Under the pieces are notes generated by a model. The model was not told where the DNA came from. It saw only the letters and a program-made list of their open reading frames with translations, and ran no database searches. Below are positions 5,112 to 6,591 of a stretch of 6,591 bases of DNA, one piece after another. Numbering within the stretch: position 1 is the first letter of the stretch; each line of letters begins with the position of its first letter. This DNA is from JBCBZH01 sp039815415 (GTDB lineage Bacteria > Bacteroidota > Rhodothermia > Rhodothermales > Rubricoccaceae), in the NCBI GenBank assembly GCA_039815415.1, contig JBCBZH010000249.1:1-6591 (forward strand), given 5' to 3'. A program made the translations under genes and the position numbers.

Positions 5112-5483
5112 CTACCCGCCTCGCCCAAAGACGACCGGGATCGTGTCGAAGAAACTCAGCAAGGAGTCCTCGGGACCATGGCGGAGATGCTTCTCCACCT
5201 TCGCGTAGGGAAAAACGGCGTTCTGCTCGTCGAATCGGATGCCCCAATCGTGAGCATCCTCGACCCACTCGCCGCCATAGGTCTGCACAATGCACTCGCC
5301 GAGGAAGGACCCGAGTGCGCTAACGAGACCCTTGACGTTGTCCGGGTCGCCGTGGTCGTGCTGGCGCGTCACGTAGCCGTCCAGCCATTCGACGGCCGCA
5401 CGATCAAACCCCACCTCCACGCCCAGGTGGTTGTGAGCGACGGACTGAACCAGCTCTGCGTTGTGATGGATTCTATCGAGCAT
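5112..5483 (-). CDS. Conserved-looking small protein of unknown function
   Basis: A 123-residue soluble, acidic, histidine-containing protein with no signal peptide or membrane segment. It looks like a real gene: codon use and composition are protein-like, with motif-rich stretches such as GSFLGECIVQTYGGEWVE (residues 58-75), WGIRFD (80-85), AVFPYAKVEKHLRHGPEDS (89-107) and LLSFFDTIPVV (108-118). I have an impression of similar stand-alone proteins in other bacteria but cannot name the family. The ATG at 5483 is chosen because upstream frame sequence turns Arg-, Gly- and Ser-rich and would overlap the divergent gene; the start is not certain. Its stop is followed closely by motif copy E and the hairpin repeat. 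A structural, regulatory or immunity-like role cannot be told apart. Confidence 0.68.
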   Translation of the reverse strand: MLDRIHHNAELVQSVAHNHLGVEVGFDRAAVEWLDGYVTRQHDHGDPDNVKGLVSALGSFLGECIVQTYGGEWVEDAHDWGIRFDEQNAVFPYAKVEKHLRHGPEDSLLSFFDTIPVVFGRGG

Positions 5484-5589
5484 GTGTTCGGGCTGGCTAG
5501 AGGATAGCCCTGAAAATTCGACCTTCTGGCCAAGCGCGCTGCTGCGACCTCTGAACCCGTTAACCTTGATACCCGAACTCACAACGGAT
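5484..5589. promoter_or_regulatory. Divergent intergenic region with a possible plus-strand -7 element
   Basis: The 106 bases separate two divergent start codons, so both promoters should lie here. On the plus strand TAACCTTG (5561-5568) differs by one base from the TAnnTTTG consensus and lies 21 bases before the ATG at 5590, followed by ACCCGAACTC, which resembles the GCACCCACTC leader of other genes here. No good -33 element was found. I see no clear promoter for the minus-strand gene. Confidence 0.3.
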
Positions 5590-6591
5590 ATGGAGCCCAC
5601 GTCCCCTCTCGTACCGCAAGCGCCGTGGAGCCAGGGTGCCGCAATTGCCATCCTTCTGCTCAGCGTTGCCGCCACGCCCCGCGCCCAGCAGCAGCGCATC
5701 GTCCCTGGAAACGAGATCGTCATCGGCCACAGCCTCGTCTTCTCCTCAGACATCCTCGAGGAGGAGCGCGAGATCTTTGTGTCGCTTCCTGCCAGCTACG
5801 CGCACTCCGACCAACGCTATCCAGTCCTGTACGTGCTCCATGGGGACTTCTACTTCACGTATGGCACAGCCTACACGGAGCGCCTAGCTGCAAGGGGCGA
5901 CATGCCGGAAGTCATCACCATAGGCATTCCAAGGAGCCCGAGTGACAATCCTCGGTTGATCCACGGAACCCCCGAGGCGGACGTTTTCCTCCGCTTCCTG
6001 GAGGACGAAGTCATCTCGTTCGTCGATGAGACCTACCGAACGCTCAGCCACCGAACCCTATCGGGCTGGCACTATTCAGCCAGCTTCACCCTGCACACAC
6101 TTCTCAGCCGGCCTGACTTGTTCAATGGATTCATCGCCGCCAGCATCTTTCCACTCCGGACGGAGACCATCGACTTCTCACCTCTCGAACGATTCCTTTC
6201 CTCTTCCGAAGCGACCAAACGCACGCTCTATTTCGGCTCAGATGACACAGAGCGCTCCATCGCAGTGTCTACTCGCGAGTTTGGAGCACAGCTAGACTCT
6301 TTAACGCTCGACAATCTGCACTGGCACCTCGACCAATCAGCGGGCGACGGTGAACTCACAGAAACCGTCTACCGTCTGCTCCACCCCGGCTTGCGGGCCG
6401 TCTATCAAGACTTCCGGGTCCCTCCCTTCAACGATGCCGCCTCCTTGAACGAGTTGGGCGGCCTCTCCTTCATTGACGACTTCCTAGCCCAACGACAAGC
6501 CACGTACGGGACACCAGCCACCTCAAACAGCCAGCTCATCTTTTCGATCCTGAGGGTTGCACTGAGCGCCGATGACCTGAGTCTATTTGAG
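5590..6591 (+). CDS. Putative-esterase-family (Fes/IroE-like) exported protein, catalytic residues apparently lost; 3' end beyond window
   Basis: The first 334 residues of an alpha/beta-hydrolase-fold protein of the putative esterase family. A hydrophobic segment (AAIAILLLSVAA, residues 17-28) ending in TPRAQ suggests export, although the n-region is long and lacks positive charge. Family landmarks are SSDILEEEREIFVSLPASY (52-70), YPVLYVLHGD (77-86), FLRFLEDEVISFVDETYRT (133-151) and LLSRPDLFNGFIAAS (171-185). The nucleophile elbow, normally GHSxGG, reads GWHYSA (159-164), putting H161 where serine is expected. Near the usual catalytic histidine the sequence reads GDGELTE (252-258), with glycine at 254 at the likely site. 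From about residue 275 a C-terminal extension begins, corresponding to the helical/TPR-like tail seen in many relatives. The frame is open throughout, so this is not simple decay. It may be a binding or regulatory pseudoenzyme, or may use other residues such as S163. Confidence 0.78.
   Translation, partial: MEPTSPLVPQAPWSQGAAIAILLLSVAATPRAQQQRIVPGNEIVIGHSLVFSSDILEEEREIFVSLPASYAHSDQRYPVLYVLHGDFYFTYGTAYTERLAARGDMPEVITIGIPRSPSDNPRLIHGTPEADVFLRFLEDEVISFVDETYRTLSHRTLSGWHYSASFTLHTLLSRPDLFNGFIAASIFPLRTETIDFSPLERFLSSSEATKRTLYFGSDDTERSIAVSTREFGAQLDSLTLDNLHWHLDQSAGDGELTETVYRLLHPGLRAVYQDFRVPPFNDAASLNELGGLSFIDDFLAQRQATYGTPATSNSQLIFSILRVALSADDLSLFE

Noticed and set aside
5017..5295. 92-codon minus-strand frame in the repeat
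   Set aside because: Its end (CHPEERSEEGSQRD) is the common spurious translation of the hairpin repeat, and its start overlaps the 5112-5483 gene in another frame.
4785..5507. 240-codon plus-strand open frame over the repeat region and the 5112-5483 gene
   Set aside because: It runs through the hairpin repeat, giving the CHPERQRRIS peptide typical of spurious frames in such repeats, and then goes antisense to a better-supported gene.
5727..5735. GHSL near the N-terminus of the 5590 protein as a possible nucleophile elbow
   Set aside because: GHSL lies in the first strand region, about 110 residues before the elbow position; family alignment puts the elbow at GWHYSA.
5112..5753. Longer 213-residue version of the minus-strand unknown protein
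   Set aside because: The extra 90 residues are low-quality sequence antisense to the start of the 5590 gene; the ATG at 5483 begins the protein-like part.

Overview
The window most likely comes from a GC-rich, halophilic or marine bacterium of the Rhodothermota (Salinibacter/Rubricoccus-like, within the wider Bacteroidota group). Three things suggest this. The rhodopsin is close in sequence to Salinibacter xanthorhodopsin as I remember it. It is followed by a lycopene cyclase-domain gene. None of the start codons has a clear Shine-Dalgarno sequence, as is usual in Bacteroidota. The lineage is inferred; no rRNA gene is present.

Region 1 (1-1412, minus strand) is a phototrophy operon read right to left. 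It holds a xanthorhodopsin-type light-driven proton pump (609-1412), a 73-residue two-helix membrane protein (269-490) and the start of a lycopene cyclase (1-272, cut by the window edge). The last two overlap by four bases (GTGA), which implies translational coupling. The cyclase makes the beta-ring carotenoid that is the precursor of retinal, and possibly of an antenna carotenoid.

Region 2 (1413-1808) has no supported gene. It contains an AT-rich island with short dyads that may be the rhodopsin operon's control region, and two copies of a small repeat centred on CCAGCTCGAG.

Region 3 (1809-4773, minus strand) carries two predicted secreted alpha/beta hydrolases: a pectinacetylesterase/Notum-family esterase (1809-2855) and an S15 (X-Pro dipeptidyl-peptidase/CocE-type) hydrolase (2941-4773). 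Both have signal peptides and a recognisable catalytic Ser-Asp-His set.

Region 4 (4774-5111) is repeat-rich and has no supported gene. A hairpin-forming repeat of the CATCCTGAG...GAAGGATCT type sits inside two further pairs of inverted repeats, the outer pair being copies of the CCAGCTCGAG motif.

Region 5 (5112-6591) has a small conserved-looking protein of unknown function on the minus strand (5112-5483). Divergent from it, on the plus strand, is a putative-esterase-family (Fes/IroE-like) protein with a C-terminal extension (5590 to the window end). In this protein the position of the usual nucleophilic serine reads as histidine and the usual histidine site reads as glycine, so it may be a pseudoenzyme.

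The most noteworthy observations are this probable pseudo-esterase, the intergenic CCAGCTCGAG motif family found in each of the three gaps 1413-1808, 2856-2940 and 4774-5111, the nested inverted-repeat element at 4837-5103, and a shared GCACCYACTC leader just before several start codons.
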